From Branchiostoma floridae (lineage: Eukaryota; Chordata; Leptocardii; Amphioxiformes; Branchiostomatidae), in assembly GCF_000003815.2 (NCBI RefSeq), contig NC_049997.1, forward strand, positions 817,144 to 880,993: 63,850 nucleotides of DNA. Reading direction: 5' to 3'. Numbering within the stretch: position 1 is the first letter of the stretch; the number at the start of each line of letters is the position of its first letter. This document shows, piece after piece, positions 39,301 to 51,636 of this stretch. The notes below the pieces were generated by a model. It did no database searches. It saw nothing but the letters and a program-made list of their open reading frames with translations, and was not told the origin of the DNA. The position numbers were made by a program, and so were the translations under genes.

Positions 39301-42300
39301 ATATTGGATTAATAGAATTCGAGATGAATATGTTTACCTATAAGAAACCAAAATGAATGAAGTGTTAGAATACAGGCTTTTCCTCCATCAGTCTCCCTCA
39401 TAGACAGGAGTTGGTCCATAACTCCATTAAAGAAATCGGTAGCCTCTCTAGGGAAGAACAGTTGGTAGTCGAGGAACTCGCAAATCCTTTTCATGGTACC
39501 GGGAAACAGCACTATAAAGGGGAGATGCAGGTCATTGACATGGCGTTGGTTAAATCTTTAAGTTATGAAACCATAAAAGGAAAATAAAATAATTGCCATC
39601 TACTCAATGCGGCGTCATCACTCCCAGCCAAGTGGTTATCATCATACACCAGAAGTCCTTAGGAGTCTCCGAAATAGGATGGAAATGTGTTAGTAATCTA
39701 CTTGGCAAAAAAAATGTATCTGTGTAGTGTAAAGCCGACGCAATCACAGTCTACATAGCACATCAGCTTTGCAGACACACGGCGTGGCAGCAGCTGGTTA
39801 TATTACTCTAAATATCTTGTCACACTGAGCTAGTGACGCGAGCGTGCGAAAAGTTGCTTCTAAAATGCCAATTTAGTGGTCGTTTGAATTGGTCAGATGA
39901 CTTAAACAGTACGCTTTGTATACGGAATTGCGCATCCTTATTTTCTTTCAAATCACATCTTCTTTTTTGGCTTTGGCAACGGCAATTTAGTATCCAATTT
40001 ATTCTAAAACACATATATGCTCGTTTTATATCTACTTTCAAAGATTTATATTGCAATCAATTTTTTTTTGTTTTATAACGGACAAAACTTCGAATTCCTG
40101 CTCTAATTAACGACATATATTTGAACAAGCTTGACATTATTTTAGAATTTATTGAACCAATAAGAGAATAGAATGGTGGAAAAAAACGAAACTCACAGTA
40201 GAGCCAGATTAGTGGACTATTGAAGTTGATGTTGGATGATTTCTTAGCATTGATGGCGAACGGGTCCTGCGGATTCCGCTGTGAGTTAATCTCAGTACCG
40301 AAGATGGTCCTTGCGATGACATCCATAGTGAATGCACCGGTCAACCTGGAGTTAGGAAAAATATGGTTTAATGGATGCTCCAAGCTAAGTATGATGGCTT
40401 ATTCGATGGCTAGATTTGCTGCCGACAAAAGAAACTATGGGAGTCTAGGCAGCGTAGCCCTTAAATGTTTAAGTACTGACCATATCCCGTCACTTTGATA
40501 CCGTGACAGACACTGTAGACGTAATTCTCGAGAACATTTATATGCAATTAGTTTATTTGAAAATCATTTTTATTTTTGTTATCTCTATGAGAAATTCCAT
40601 TGGTATTGTTTTTTTCCTGTCTCTTTCTAAACACAGATTAGTAAGACAGTCGTACCTGTGACTACTGAATACACGAAATAAGTATACGAATACATAGATA
40701 ATTTGATAGTTCATGAAATATACAATATCCCCCGGAGATGCAGCAAGTGAAGGGTATCTAGAAGCCCGAAATAGTAACGTCTTGAAGAAATCAAAGATTA
40801 TGTTCTTACTGCCTGACATCAAAAGACTCCTTTGTTGTCGCGAAGCTGCTGATATTCTCCACCAGCTGATCGGCACAGCTGTTCATGGCACCTGTCATCT
40901 GCAAATATATCAATCATATCCTGACAAATGCATTTAAAACAAAGAATCGGCCGCACTACTCTTTAACCCCTACGTCTTTGACTTCGGGGGGTCGCGGAGG
41001 AATACTGTACCCTGCTACCATAAGCAAGTTGAAGTACCGAAATACGTTACCTACGACACCTAGTGCTGCAGTACAATGTGAACCAGTCAGAATCGCACTG
41101 AGAATGGTGGCAGACGTGAGATCACGTGGCGTAGCGGCAGCGTGTTTGTCTTCCAACCAAGAGGTCTCGAGTTCGAATCCGGCTGCGTGTCACCGATCTT
41201 GTGCCATTGGGAAAGGCACTTAACACGGCTTTCTTCACTTTACTCAGGTGACGATGAGTACCTAGCTTTTACTAGGGCCGTCCCTCGGATATGACGCTAA
41301 ATGAAGGTCCCGTGTCTGGGGAGAGCCATATCCCAGGCACGTTAAAGAACCCCCACACGTGCGAAGGTGCGGTGTGATGGATAAAAACTTACAGCCGTGT
41401 GTACATCTTACGTACTGTGCTTGCAGCCCTTAGCCTAATGATGTTAAGCATGTATAAAGAAGAAGAAGACGGTCACCAAAACGTCGGTGGAAATATAGCA
41501 ATGGAGCAATGGTGTAGAATGAGAGTAGATAACGTAGATAACATAGTACTACGTACCTGTCTGAGTTTGCTGCTGCTGAAGGCCGGACTAATTGTGGTCC
41601 GTACGTTCTTCCAATCATCGTCCAGTAGCTGGAACACCATGCGGCTCAGGGGCTTCACATTGATCATCTGTGCGTCTGTCTGCAGAAACCAAAAATTCTA
41701 ACATGTTAGATGCTTGCAATAGTAAAGATTGCCGTGTGTAAAAAAAAAATCTAATAACAAGGATACAATGGTGTAGTCAATTTTTAAAATGGAAACCTCC
41801 AACAAAATAAAGTAAATAGTAATTATCACACCTATGCGTCAAATTATACGCGCTCGGTCACCAAAAAGAAGCCATAGGTCGAATTTACAATTATGCGGTC
41901 CCCAAACGTCTATCCCACAGGAAAAGTCGGTGGAATGAAAGCAATTATGGCTCTGTGAAAATGAGTACCTTTATTCAATGACGGCTGTCAAGTTTGAAAT
42001 CTTCAGTATCAAGCATCACGTACTTTGATTGCGTTTATAAACAAAAGCAAACACATTTTTGTGGGGAGGGGGGTAGACAATAAAACTAGATCATTGCATG
42101 ATGAATACGTTACCCACCTGGCGGCTGGTGAATTTGTGAAACTGTTTCACAAAAATCTCCTTCATCATCTCTGCATCACTTATTACAAGAGCTGGAGTCA
42201 TCCCATTGAAGAATCTGTAGTTAACACAATATGATACAATAAGAATAAACTGTAGGGAACTTGAAGAAACAAAAATTCTGAATAATGACATTCATTTGGA

Positions 42301-45052
42301 GAAGTGCAAAACAAATTCAGTTATTGTGTATTTGTATATTGATCCTAACTTATATTCACTCACCCCTTGACTGGTCCCACATCTGAGACAGAAATGTTAT
42401 TGTTGTAAAATCCCTGCACAGCAAGAGAAAAAAACGCAGTTATATTAATAAATGGATACATTTGAGCGTATTTCAAATTACATGATTAGCGGCCTGGAAT
42501 CCTGGACCTCACGTGACATTGACCAGGAGCCTCCACTGCGAGGTCAGTCACGCTCGACCAAGGTTGTGTTCTCAAGCTGTCCTCTTCGACCAACAATAAG
42601 TCTCACTCGCTCCACTGTTTCAGCCACCCACCCTCCCTCCACGTGGTTTCCAATGTTTGAGTATACCTTGCATTAAAACTCCAATCCCACTCCTTCTCCG
42701 TCTCTTTCAATCCGGCATATAGTGTGAGAGAGCAGCTAATTATCCATGTCGGAAAACGCTCTTAGAGCCAACTTTTCTGTGGGTAATGGTGCGCTCAGGA
42801 TACTGTGTCCAACCTCTCACGAAAGGACATACACATTGCTACAATTATTTCTATACAGATAGCTCGATAGCTCATCCAAAACGCAGTCAAGTAAGTAGTC
42901 CCAATAACCGGTAAAGGGGTTGGTCCTGGGACTCCCATTTTCCTAAAGATAAACAACGGGCGAACAGCATACCTGATGGAGGAAGGAAAATAAAGGTGGA
43001 TTAGAAAGCGACGTATTGTATTTGTATTGTCTCATAAGCAAATAATTTCATTTGACTGATAAGAAAATACATGTCAAAACAATCCACGAAAATGCTCCTC
43101 TTTGAAGTTCATTTTACAATGTTGCTAAAAATTAACTTTATATGCCTTTGAACAAAGTATGTGAAACGATGTAACTGTTTGTGGTTGAGCAAGATTACTC
43201 CAGAAGCTATGAAATGATTGTTATAAAAGTATTGTACGCGGCTACCTCATATACTTGGATGGATTTATCATGTAATAGTGGCTTTTTATGGGCAGCAGAA
43301 CGGTTTCCATTTCTCGTTTGTATGAATAACATGCTATGGTCATAAAAGGCTATGCCTTTTTAACATTAGAATTTCGTTGCATATAATAGTTTAAAACAGC
43401 ATAACTCACAAAGGAATGTATAGATTGTCATGACGATCTACTAACTCTATGAAACTAATACCTCATCTTTAGACTCTCAGCAAACCGGGTGTTGGCTGCC
43501 TCTAGCAACACATGAAAACGACCTTTGATCCCAAATTCCCGATGAAATTCGCATTAACTTGCTAATTGTTTGCTAATCTTAAAAGGTCTATTCATGTGTA
43601 CGTGTACAGATCTGTTCATGTGTACATATCTGTTTATGTGTAATTAGTAACTAACAATAGTTTTGCAGCAGTCCAGTCTGGCCGGCTGTCAAAGTAAGTT
43701 TTTTTTTTAAATTCTATAATATGTGCGCTGTGTTTTTATCATAGCAGCGAAAGATTGTAAACTAAAATGTAAAGTTACACGAAAAGCAGTTCTATTAACG
43801 ACTAAGTCGTAACATTCTGGAAAATTTGGAAAAAAAGGACTTCTGTCGCAAATTCTTTTCTGTCAATTCCTTTATACAGGCTCGAGCTTGGGAGAGGCTA
43901 CCCTTTCCTAATGGGGAAAGTTACTTTAAAATATATAAATGAAATTTCTCAGTAATAAAACGGCACTGTGTTATAATAATTATACAGCAGAAGCTAGTTT
44001 CTTGCACAACAGATAAGCGCACACTTCTTTTAATTGCATGGAATCCCCGAATCTCGAAACGGTGCGGTCCAGCTGGATAACTTCGCATTATTGCACCACC
44101 CGGAAAATTGCACGAAATACGCTGGCAAATGTGGTTTGCAGTTAAACGGCTTCTACTATATTGTAATACTTGCACATGAAATCGTAATCTCTATCAACAA
44201 ACGTTGAAATATATTTCATAATGGTAATTAATAGAACGTGTTGGCACATATATCACTTCTTGGACGAATGTCTATTGGTAACATGCCCTACTAAACAGAT
44301 CGCAGCTGCTAACTAATTTTCACTGTTGTCATTAACAACAGAAGTCTTTAATCGCTGGCCTTATGCCTTACACTGTGTTTGTTGATTACATTTAATCTTT
44401 ACATGAGTCCTATTCAGGAAACGTAGGACAATCCAGGAAAGTGAATGACTTCAAAATATTGTTATAATTAGGGACTTCAAATATGTCATGGATTAAATTT
44501 ACCTGAACGTCGGTCGTAAAAAAATGTGTGTTCATGTGAGCTACACGGATGGAAGATAAAAAAAGAGTCTGAATAGGGTTACTCGGAGCCTAATTTGTAG
44601 CACTAACCTCTGTTGTCAAACATGTTATTATATCTCGGGTTGCCATGTCCGAGACCACGGCGTTGGGTTCATGGCAAGGGCACGATAACGGTTAATGGGG
44701 TCAGCTCGAGTCGGGGTCAGACAGAGTCCAGGCAGTAAAGCCAACTATACGTTTACATGGCGAAAGGTCGGCGGCATGTGCTCTGCATACTACCCCCTTT
44801 CCTCCCTCAATTCTTTATATATCCAAACACTACTCAATATTCAAACACTACCGTCAGTTTGGTTTTAGCCTAAATGCCTCCATTTGATAGATTTTGAAAT
44901 ATACAAAATAATGAAAACACAGTAAGTCCATCATAATAAAGGTATACCGTACAAGTCAGAAATACAAACATAGACACTTACAGGTAGAACAGAACAGCCA
45001 GGACCGGCAGAAGTGTCCATGTCAGTGGGATAGGGAGGGCCTCCAGGGCCAT
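36231..45052 (-). CDS. Cytochrome P450, CYP3-type, about 14 exons
   Basis: A microsomal heme mono-oxygenase of the CYP3 kind. Exons on the - strand: 45052-44982 (N-terminal membrane anchor), 42942 to about 42890 (Pro-rich hinge MGVPGPTPLPVIG), 42413-42364, 42214-42118, 41679-41557, 40898-40810, 40345-40197, 39511 to about 39380, 39106-39016, 38837-38677 (I helix), 38275-38187 (K helix), 37537-37400 (PERL-type region), 37091-36929 (heme Cys), 36311-36231 (C-terminus). Boundaries are read from GT/AG and phase. The 3' ends of the second exon and of the exon at 39511 are not resolved in phase, so the model may miss a small shift or the gene may carry a defect there. All signature motifs are present. 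CYP3 enzymes usually oxidise xenobiotics or steroids; the substrate is unknown. Confidence 0.88.
36929..37091 (-). CDS. P450 exon with heme-binding cysteine
   Basis: Encodes NPYDWLPFEAGPRNCVGMRL. FEAGPRNCVG is the FxxGxRxCxG heme-ligand signature with the axial Cys. Donor GTG/GTGAGG. In phase with the exons on both sides. Confidence 0.95.
37145..37256 (+). repeat. LINE 3' tail fragment
   Basis: Ends GGGCAAGCAGCCCGCGATGA followed by GAT repeats, as in 30848-30892. It is in a P450 intron and probably the 3' end of an L2-like element. Confidence 0.5.
37400..37537 (-). CDS. P450 exon with the PER region
   Basis: Encodes VAAEDVQLKDLTIPKGMGVS, then HYDPARWTDPRKFIPER, the conserved segment between K helix and heme loop. 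Confidence 0.93.
37738..37976 (+). repeat. CA-rich complex microsatellite
   Basis: Imperfect (CA)n with CTCACA and TCTC interruptions in a P450 intron. It produces spurious long His/Thr frames. Confidence 0.95.
38187..38275 (-). CDS. P450 K-helix exon (ExxR)
   Basis: Encodes MSYLEMCVMETLRLYSLVP with the invariant Glu-x-x-Arg (ETLR) of the K helix. Confidence 0.93.
38677..38837 (-). CDS. P450 I-helix exon
   Basis: Encodes NGIGFFNAGYDTVSITLSF. AGYDTVS is the oxygen-activation motif (A/G-G-x-D/E-T-T/S). Donor GAA/GTACGT. Confidence 0.93.
39016..39106 (-). CDS. P450 exon preceding the I helix
   Basis: Encodes GRVDMLQIMIDAHKEKEDS, matching the CYP3 RVDFLQLMI block. Confidence 0.85.
40197..40345 (-). 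CDS. P450 exon, F-helix region
   Basis: Encodes LTGAFTMDVIARTIFGTEIN then NPQDPFAINAKK, the conserved MDVI..T.FG and NPQDPF blocks of CYP3. Confidence 0.9.
41115..41472 (+). mobile_element. tRNA-derived SINE in a P450 intron
   Basis: The head carries Pol III boxes: A-like TGGCGTAGCGGCAGCG and B box GAGTTCGAATCC. The body contains GTGCCATTGGGAAAGGCACT and ends with an (AGA)n tail at 41457-41470. Confidence 0.75.
41557..41679 (-). CDS. P450 C-helix exon
   Basis: Encodes LLDDDWKNVRTTISPAFSSS, the WxxxR and S(P/T).F block that contacts heme propionate. Donor CAG/GTACGT. Confidence 0.9.
42118..42214 (-). CDS. P450 exon, N-terminal beta region
   Basis: Encodes FFNGMTPALVISDAEMMKEI then FVKQFHKFTSRQ, matching the CYP3 VxDxxxIKxxxVKxFxxFTxR block. 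Confidence 0.9.
42964..44940. other. First P450 intron, no feature recognised
   Basis: AT-rich; only short frames. No repeat family was recognised with confidence. Confidence 0.4.
44982..45052 (-). CDS. P450 first exon, membrane anchor
   Basis: ATG at 45052-45050. Encodes MALEALPIPLTWTLLPVLAV then LFYL, a single N-terminal membrane anchor placing the enzyme on the ER. Donor CCT/GTAAGT. Confidence 0.85.
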
Positions 45053-45059
45053 GGCAATT

Positions 45060-47240
45060 GACAAGCGGTGATACGGGTTTCTTCACAACTTGTGTTTGAG
45101 TCGAAAATATGGACGATGTAGAGCCTTCGAATGTTGAGGGTTTGTCGAGACGTCTGTAAGGTACTGTATGCTGCCTGACCCAACCACGTTATATACACGT
45201 TGGCTTGTGTAAACAGGAAGCTGACGTGACATACAAAAATAGCGCTGACCCTCCATTTACTGATGACGTAACATGACCTCATTCTGTGTGAGAAAAACAG
45301 TCAGCTTAAAAATGCTGACATCATCATGAAAACATGCCCGGGTAGTATGGCCCAAGAATCAACTTTGTTTCCTAGATCCTTCCCTGAAACACATGATGTG
45401 TCCTAATTTTGCCAAGAAGAGGGAATAAAACATTCAGACACATACATGTCAGACTCCGCGCTCTCCATATCCCGGCTCCGATTCACTGTCTCTGGACTGA
45501 AGCCACGAGGCCAGAGCGAACAGTAAAAAAGTGTGGCAATAAAAATGCATTGCCTGGTGACAGAGTTATGGTTTATATGAGCTGAGTTTGTAAACGCTGA
45601 TTGGTTTACAAGTAGTGCGTTGTGACGCAAGGGCTGTAACTAACTCACCCCAGCGGTGACGTCACACATGCATTCAAATAAGTCTAGGCTAGGGGAGAGT
45701 CATTTAGGGAGGGGGGGTACCTCTCTTACCGGCGTTAAAGCGGGGAAGCGGTGTCATCTCTCAATGGGGCAAGGGAAACTCATTATAATAATTTATACTT
45801 GTTACAACATGTCCCTGTAGCCATGTCCTTGGACGGCTTGAAAATCAAACAATGATTTAATTTTTCATGACTCACTGAGTGAGCAAACTAAGGAAAGAAA
45901 AAAAGTATTTTCCGGCTTTTTTGTATTTTAGCGACGCCTCAGGGGCTATAGCCTCTCTCGGCTTGACTTCGCGAACGAAGATCATCTCGGATGTTGCCCC
46001 AGTCTGGTGCAGGCGCGCTGGTGGCTGATGAGTCCGATGCGTGACAGAGTCGGCCGCAGCGGCTGCACAGTGGCCATTCTAACAGTATGGTATATGTTCG
46101 ATTGGCAAAAATTCCCGGAAATCTAAATTTTTCCTCGCTAGCTAGGTGCGTCATCCCGTTGGGGAATACCTCGCGGCTGATGGATCGTAAAAGTACCTGG
46201 AATTTAGATAGCTTCGTACATGCCTTACATAGTACAGTGCAAAGAAATCAGGGACTAATTTGCATAATTAATGCGAACAGCTTATAACTTCACTGTATTA
46301 ATAATAGAATACTTAAATACATAACAATTGTAACTGAAAAAGACAGAAATATCATCCTTGGTTCAAGTCTGCGTTATCTAGGCCATGCGGTAATTGGATA
46401 CTGTCAAGCAGATGCTGCGTGTTTTGTGCACGTTGTATTGTCACAGCCTCCTTCACAGACGTATCTGCGGCCTTAGCGAAAGTTTCTTTTTGGTCGGTGT
46501 GTGTGGGGGGGGGGGTGTTGTGGTTGGTGTGATGGACGTCGATTCGCGATTTTCATCCGGGAAGACGACGGGAAAGAGAAATATGCCGAGAGAGGAATAT
46601 ATACCGGGGTTCTTGTACCGGCACGTTTCTTTTGCATGTTGTCCGCTCGTTATATTTCCCAAATCATTTAGGTTTCGTTTCGTTCTTTTTGTTCATCGTA
46701 TTCGATATTTGGGACTTTCAATATCATCGGTTATAACTGAAGCGGCGGAAATTACAGATGTGATTGAACAAATGTTCGTTTGTGGTATAACGACAGCAGC
46801 TGACATCGTGGACCAACCAGCTGTTCCTGATATTCCTGACAAATTTTATTATACTTTGAGTATCATATTAACACATATCTATGGTAAATTTACGGCAACA
46901 TCTGATGTCGCTGGCCAATTGTTGTTTTTTTCAGAGGAATGCAACAGTATGGTTGTTGATATATAATAAACACAATGTCACACACAACTGAAATCAACAC
47001 AACTAACATACCATAACTACGTCACACAGTATGTTACCTACGGTCACTTGTTTACATTGAGAATATTGTTATTTGGCTAAAAAAGATAAAAGTAATTAAT
47101 GCAAACGAGGACCTTACTTTTATTATCAATGCGAAACATTTACAATGGGTCACTAGTAACTCATAAGACACTCATTTTGTCAGCAATGCACAACATAAAT
47201 ATTCGTGTAATTGGAAGAACTTATGACTGTAAGAATAAGC
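45060..47240. other. Interval without a confident gene
   Basis: A 190-codon + strand frame at 46394-46966 has no recognisable domain and contains a poly-G-derived Gly run. It is recorded but not called a gene. Confidence 0.4.
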
Positions 47241-47457
47241 TTCCCATGTTTACAAGAATAAACTTCTGTGTTTGTAAGAACAATCTTCCCGTGTTTATAA
47301 AAATAACCTTCCCGTGTTTATAAAAATAACCTTCCCGTGTTTATAAAAATAACCTTCCCGTGTTTATAAAAATAACCTTCCCGTGTTTGTAAAAATAACC
47401 TTCCCGTGTTTGTAAAAATAACCTTCCCGTGTTTGTAAAAATAACCTTCCCGTGTTT
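47241..47457 (+). repeat. 23 bp minisatellite
   Basis: About nine units of CTTCCCGTGTTTATAAAAAT plus AAC, with TTTGTAA and TTTATAA variants; the first two units are diverged. Confidence 0.95.
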
Positions 47458-47940
47458 GATGCCTGGAACTGTCTTGCCGACTCTTGCATAACTAAACCCT
47501 AGCGGCTTCAAAATTCACTCGTTTAATGTTAGAAAGATTTTGATCATCTCTTTACAACTAATGTTTTTCTTGTTTTGTCTAACCTTTTAACATAATCTTA
47601 AATTTCATCGCGCGATCCTTAAATGCATATATATAGCCTCTCGCTGCATATCTATATCTATAACTTCATTTGTATATTGATCTGTTTAACTTCGTTCATA
47701 CTACTCTTGAGTATAACGTAAAAACGTGGACCTTTTGTGTGATTGACGTAGTACGTAAAATACAGGAGCTTGCGTAAGGCAGTCAATGACCTGTTGTCAC
47801 CACGATACGAATAGAAGAATCAGCACCCAATATCTCCGGCACGCAAGGTATAGTTGACTCGAACTGTCAATCAACTTAAAGAAGAAAGAAGAGCTACTTG
47901 GATAATTCTGAATGCCCCTTGAATTTTGTAGGTACTGATG

Positions 47941-48526
47941 AGGCTATGGGCACGACCCGCCGTACAAGCAAATGTGTGCTGTCTACGTGCCAAAACGTGG
48001 GCAATCTTTTGGGATCCGTAAGTGGTAAGCACTGCCTCGTACGAACTCGTAGGGAATCCGACGGATTTTGGAGCACGCAGACAAGCTGCAGAACTTGCTG
48101 GCAAACCTTTGTGTGCCATCGGGCTGCGGATTCGCCCCCCGTTCGTACCAGTACATGTACAGGCGACGCGTTTTCAAAAATACGTGGCGAACGTGGCCCC
48201 CCACAAAACGTACGGACAAATTGCACGTACGGCAGTTTGGGCCCTAAAGCTAAGGGCACAACCCACCGCACGTGCAATCTTTTGGGATCCGTAAGTGGTA
48301 AGTACCTCCGTACGAACTCATAGGGAATCCGACGGATTTTGAAGCACGCAGACAAGCCGTAGAACTCACGTGCAGTCAAAGGTTTGTGTGCCATGCGTTG
48401 ACGTACTCCCTCCCTGCTCTTGCCAGCCGTTCCCCACGTTTTCAGAAATACGTGGCGGACTTGGCCTCCCAAAAAATCGTACTGACAAATTGCACCTAAG
48501 GCGGGTTGTGCCCTTAGCTTTAGCTT
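47941..48526. repeat. Two tandem MITE copies sharing a terminus
   Basis: Copy 1 (about 47941-48252) and copy 2 (about 48246-48526) belong to the 20226-20533 family. The second starts AAAGCTAAGGGCACAACCCA right at the end of the first and closes with GGGTTGTGCCCTTAGCTTTA. Confidence 0.85.
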
Positions 48527-48699
48527 AACAAACCTCTGGACTTCTATGAAATGCCACGCTGTTTGTCTGATTACAGCCGAATGACTCTTTATAGTTCATC
48601 CATTTTGTCAATATTTTCTTTCGAAAATTGGGTTCGTATGTAGGTGAATACACGTGAATCTAATGTCATTTGATTTCGTTGCTTCATCTTAATTTCTTT

Positions 48700-49440
48700 A
48701 ATTTGCATAATTAATGAGGAAAGTTTATAAATCCATTGCATTCCATGATAGGACTTTGAAACTTGTCACATATGTAGCTGGGAAGGAGGGAAATGTCAAT
48801 AGATATCAATTATGCAAATGACGACCTCATTTGCATAATCAATGAGAAAATATGAAGATGTTGAAGGATCATCGTGTTTTTTGGTATGTAGGTAGCGTAA
48901 GTGAATACCTACATAATGAAATACCAATTATGCAAATCAACAGCTAATTTGCATAATCAATGAGGATATTTTATAAATCCACTACATTCTATGATAGGAC
49001 TTTAAAACTTGTCACATATGTAGCTGAGAAAGAGAGAAATGTCAATACATATTTATCATGCAAATGACGACCTCATTTGCATAATTAATGAGAAAATATG
49101 AACGGGTCGACGGATCGACTTGATTTTTGGCATGTAAATAGCCTAAGTGAAGACTTGTATAATGTGATATTTATTATGCAAATTAACAGCTAATTTGCAT
49201 AATTGATTAGGAAAAGTTCATAAACCCACTGCATTCCTTTATAGTACTTTCAAAGTTGTCACATGTAACTGAGAAAGAGGGAAGAGAGTAAGAGGTGTAT
49301 TTAAAGAAAGAGAATAAGTCAAGAATGGATCAAAGGATCATCATGATTTTTGGTATGCTGATAGCTAATTTTTTTTTGCTTGATACAATTTGATATCAAT
49401 TAATCGTACCTTGGGATCTAATTTGCATAATCAATGCCAA
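48700..49440 (+). repeat. Tandem repeat of about 245 bp with ATTTGCAT octamers
   Basis: Roughly three diverged units starting near 48700, 48952 and 49194, with a partial fourth near 49419. Each has AATTTGCATAATTAATGAG and CTTGTCACATATGTAGCTG words; ATTTGCAT or its complement occurs repeatedly. Confidence 0.85.
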
Positions 49441-49997
49441 AATTTTATAAACCAACTCTAAGCATATAATTAGAAAATATATGAAATGAGTAACGCATTT
49501 GTCTACAGACATCATTCTACATAACAAACCTGGTTTATTTGGCAAAGGTATGTGTTCGTGGAACTCTAGTTTTAACATACTGTCAGTAGAGTGGCAAGAC
49601 TTCTGTGAGTTTAAATAATTTTTTGCCTCTCTACATCTGCTCACATGTTCAGACTAGCGGAACTGACAAGAAGTGCAGTCACAGGTGGAAGAAATAGTTT
49701 CAAGTTGATTACATACTACATAACACCAATAGTTCATAAGTGGCTGTATCGTATTTATTTCATATAAGGAATTGAAAGTACATAAATATCATGTATTGAT
49801 CATTTTGACATGACTTTTGCCCATTTCTTGGAACCCGGGTCCCCTCCTGTAACCCGCATGAATAAAGTGCGTGAAGCTCTATTTCACCTCTGTCCACAAG
49901 GTAACCTATCCTATATGCGCTGTTTTTTGTCTTTCGCCGCGCTTCCGCGGCGAAATGCAATCAGACGAACATTAGATTTCCGTCCGTTTTTCTTCCG

Positions 49998-50540
49998 TCC
50001 GGATCGACCATGCTTATAAGCAGGAATGAAGGACCTGTAATGTGCCCTGCACAACGTGTTTGTAGACGTTTGTATTCAACCAAAGACCTCCGCGATTCAA
50101 CTTGTACTATATCTACAAGGTAAAGAGCAAACATTTAAAGTATCTTTGCGATGGAAATCAGTCACACTTCGTTTCTCTTAGTGAACGCGGCGCGTACGGA
50201 AGGATCCAACCGTTGCAGTACCTGCAGATAAAATCTGAAAGTCTTTCCTCCCAGTAGTTTTCCTGCCATCCGGATCGACCATGCTTATCAGCAGGAATGA
50301 AGGACCTGCCCTGCACAACGTGTTTGTAGACGTCTATTCAACCAAAGGCCTCCGCGATTCAACTTGTACTATATCTGCAAGGTAAAGAGAAAACATTTAA
50401 GGTATCTTTGTGTACGTGTATTCGATGGATATCAGTCACACTTCGTTTCTCTTAGTGAACGCGGCGCGTACGAAAGGATCCAACCGTTGCGGTACCTGCA
50501 GATAGAATCTGAAAGTCTTTCCTCCCAGTAGGTAGGGGTA
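49998..50540 (+). repeat. 271 bp tandem duplication
   Basis: GGATCGACCATGCTTAT at 50001 recurs at 50272, and the following 260 bases (through GAAAGTCTTTCCTCCCAGTAG) match closely. A perfect hairpin TTTCGCCGCG/CGCGGCGAAA lies just before, at 49933-49956. Confidence 0.9.
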
Positions 50541-51177
50541 GGTTGGACGGCATGCTAAAGACCTTATGATTAGGGGGTCGAGAAACACTGGGCAAGTTCA
50601 GATCATAACAACGTTACAATATCAGCAGTTGAAGGAAATCTTCATCTCACAATCTGTCACTACCACACGGCAATATTGCAATCTTTCGCCGCGCTGCCAC
50701 GTTTTCCTTCCGTCCCGGTGATTGCCATACGTATCGGGCGACCATGAATGAGCTGTTTGGTTTAGTTTATGCATGGCTTATAGCAGGAAATTTGCAGAGA
50801 CGGATGCGAACGGTGAGGATTTCTCGTAAGATTCTTGTACAATTTATAAAGTAACCTGTTCACTGTTTGGTTATATTAAAACAGACATTGTAGGGAACAG
50901 TTTGACATGTCATTTACTTGGTTTTATGGAAAATCACCGCTAGAAATCTGGAATTGTGTAAAGATGCGTGCGCCGCATCTGACATCGTGTGTGTGGGGGG
51001 GGGGCGTATTTGGAAATTGCTTACTTTTAGAAATTTCAGGGGATTTTCGTGTAAGAAACTTCTTTCAGCAAAAAAAAAATATTAGCCCTCTTGGATAGTT
51101 GTAAAATAAACTTACAGTTAATTTATAATTTCGAATGGGAAGATTCCGATCGAGCTCGACGGAGTGAATCTGACGCG

Positions 51178-51212
51178 TGACGTCACGAGTCCGTCAAGTT
51201 TCCATATAAAAG
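51178..51212 (+). promoter_or_regulatory. CRE site plus TATA box, orphan promoter candidate
   Basis: TGACGTCA (51178-51185) followed 20 bases later by TATAAAAG (51205-51212). No downstream exon was recognised. Confidence 0.4.
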
Positions 51213-51636
51213 CAAAATTGCGTTGCGAAAAGAAACGAAACGTTCCATTAAACATACCACAGACCTGTTTTAAGTAAAAAATATCTACCCTTCACTTGAC
51301 CTTGCCGTTTTTTGAAATTTTATTTCCATTACTGTATATGCCAAGTTAAAGTTTTATGTTGTTTATGGTGACAATACTTTGTTTGTTCTTTCAGAAATTC
51401 AGGACACATCTACTGATAAAATTTAATTACTACAGTGCACTTTGATAAAACTCGGTTGTACTGTAACAGAACCGTTCCTTACAGCGAAACACAACTTAAT
51501 CAGAATAAAGTTAACATCATTCATACAGTTGTGTTACTATCACACTTCACCTAAGCAAAATATACTCTTGTAGAACCACTACCAGACTAGACAGTTTATA
51601 TATATATCCTTGCACTTGAACAACAGTACCAGAGGT

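Noticed and set aside
46394-46966. 190-codon + strand frame
   Set aside because: No domain, a Gly/Val run from poly-G/GTGTG, and no splice or promoter context; recorded as unassigned.
47241-47457. Regular 23 bp repeats that could suggest a CRISPR-like array
   Set aside because: Units are directly adjacent with no unique spacers, in animal DNA; it is a minisatellite.
47871-48472. Frames of 80-190 codons on both strands near 48 kb, similar to one near 20.4 kb
   Set aside because: They are repeated because they lie in MITE copies; the shared sequence is explained by the transposon family.
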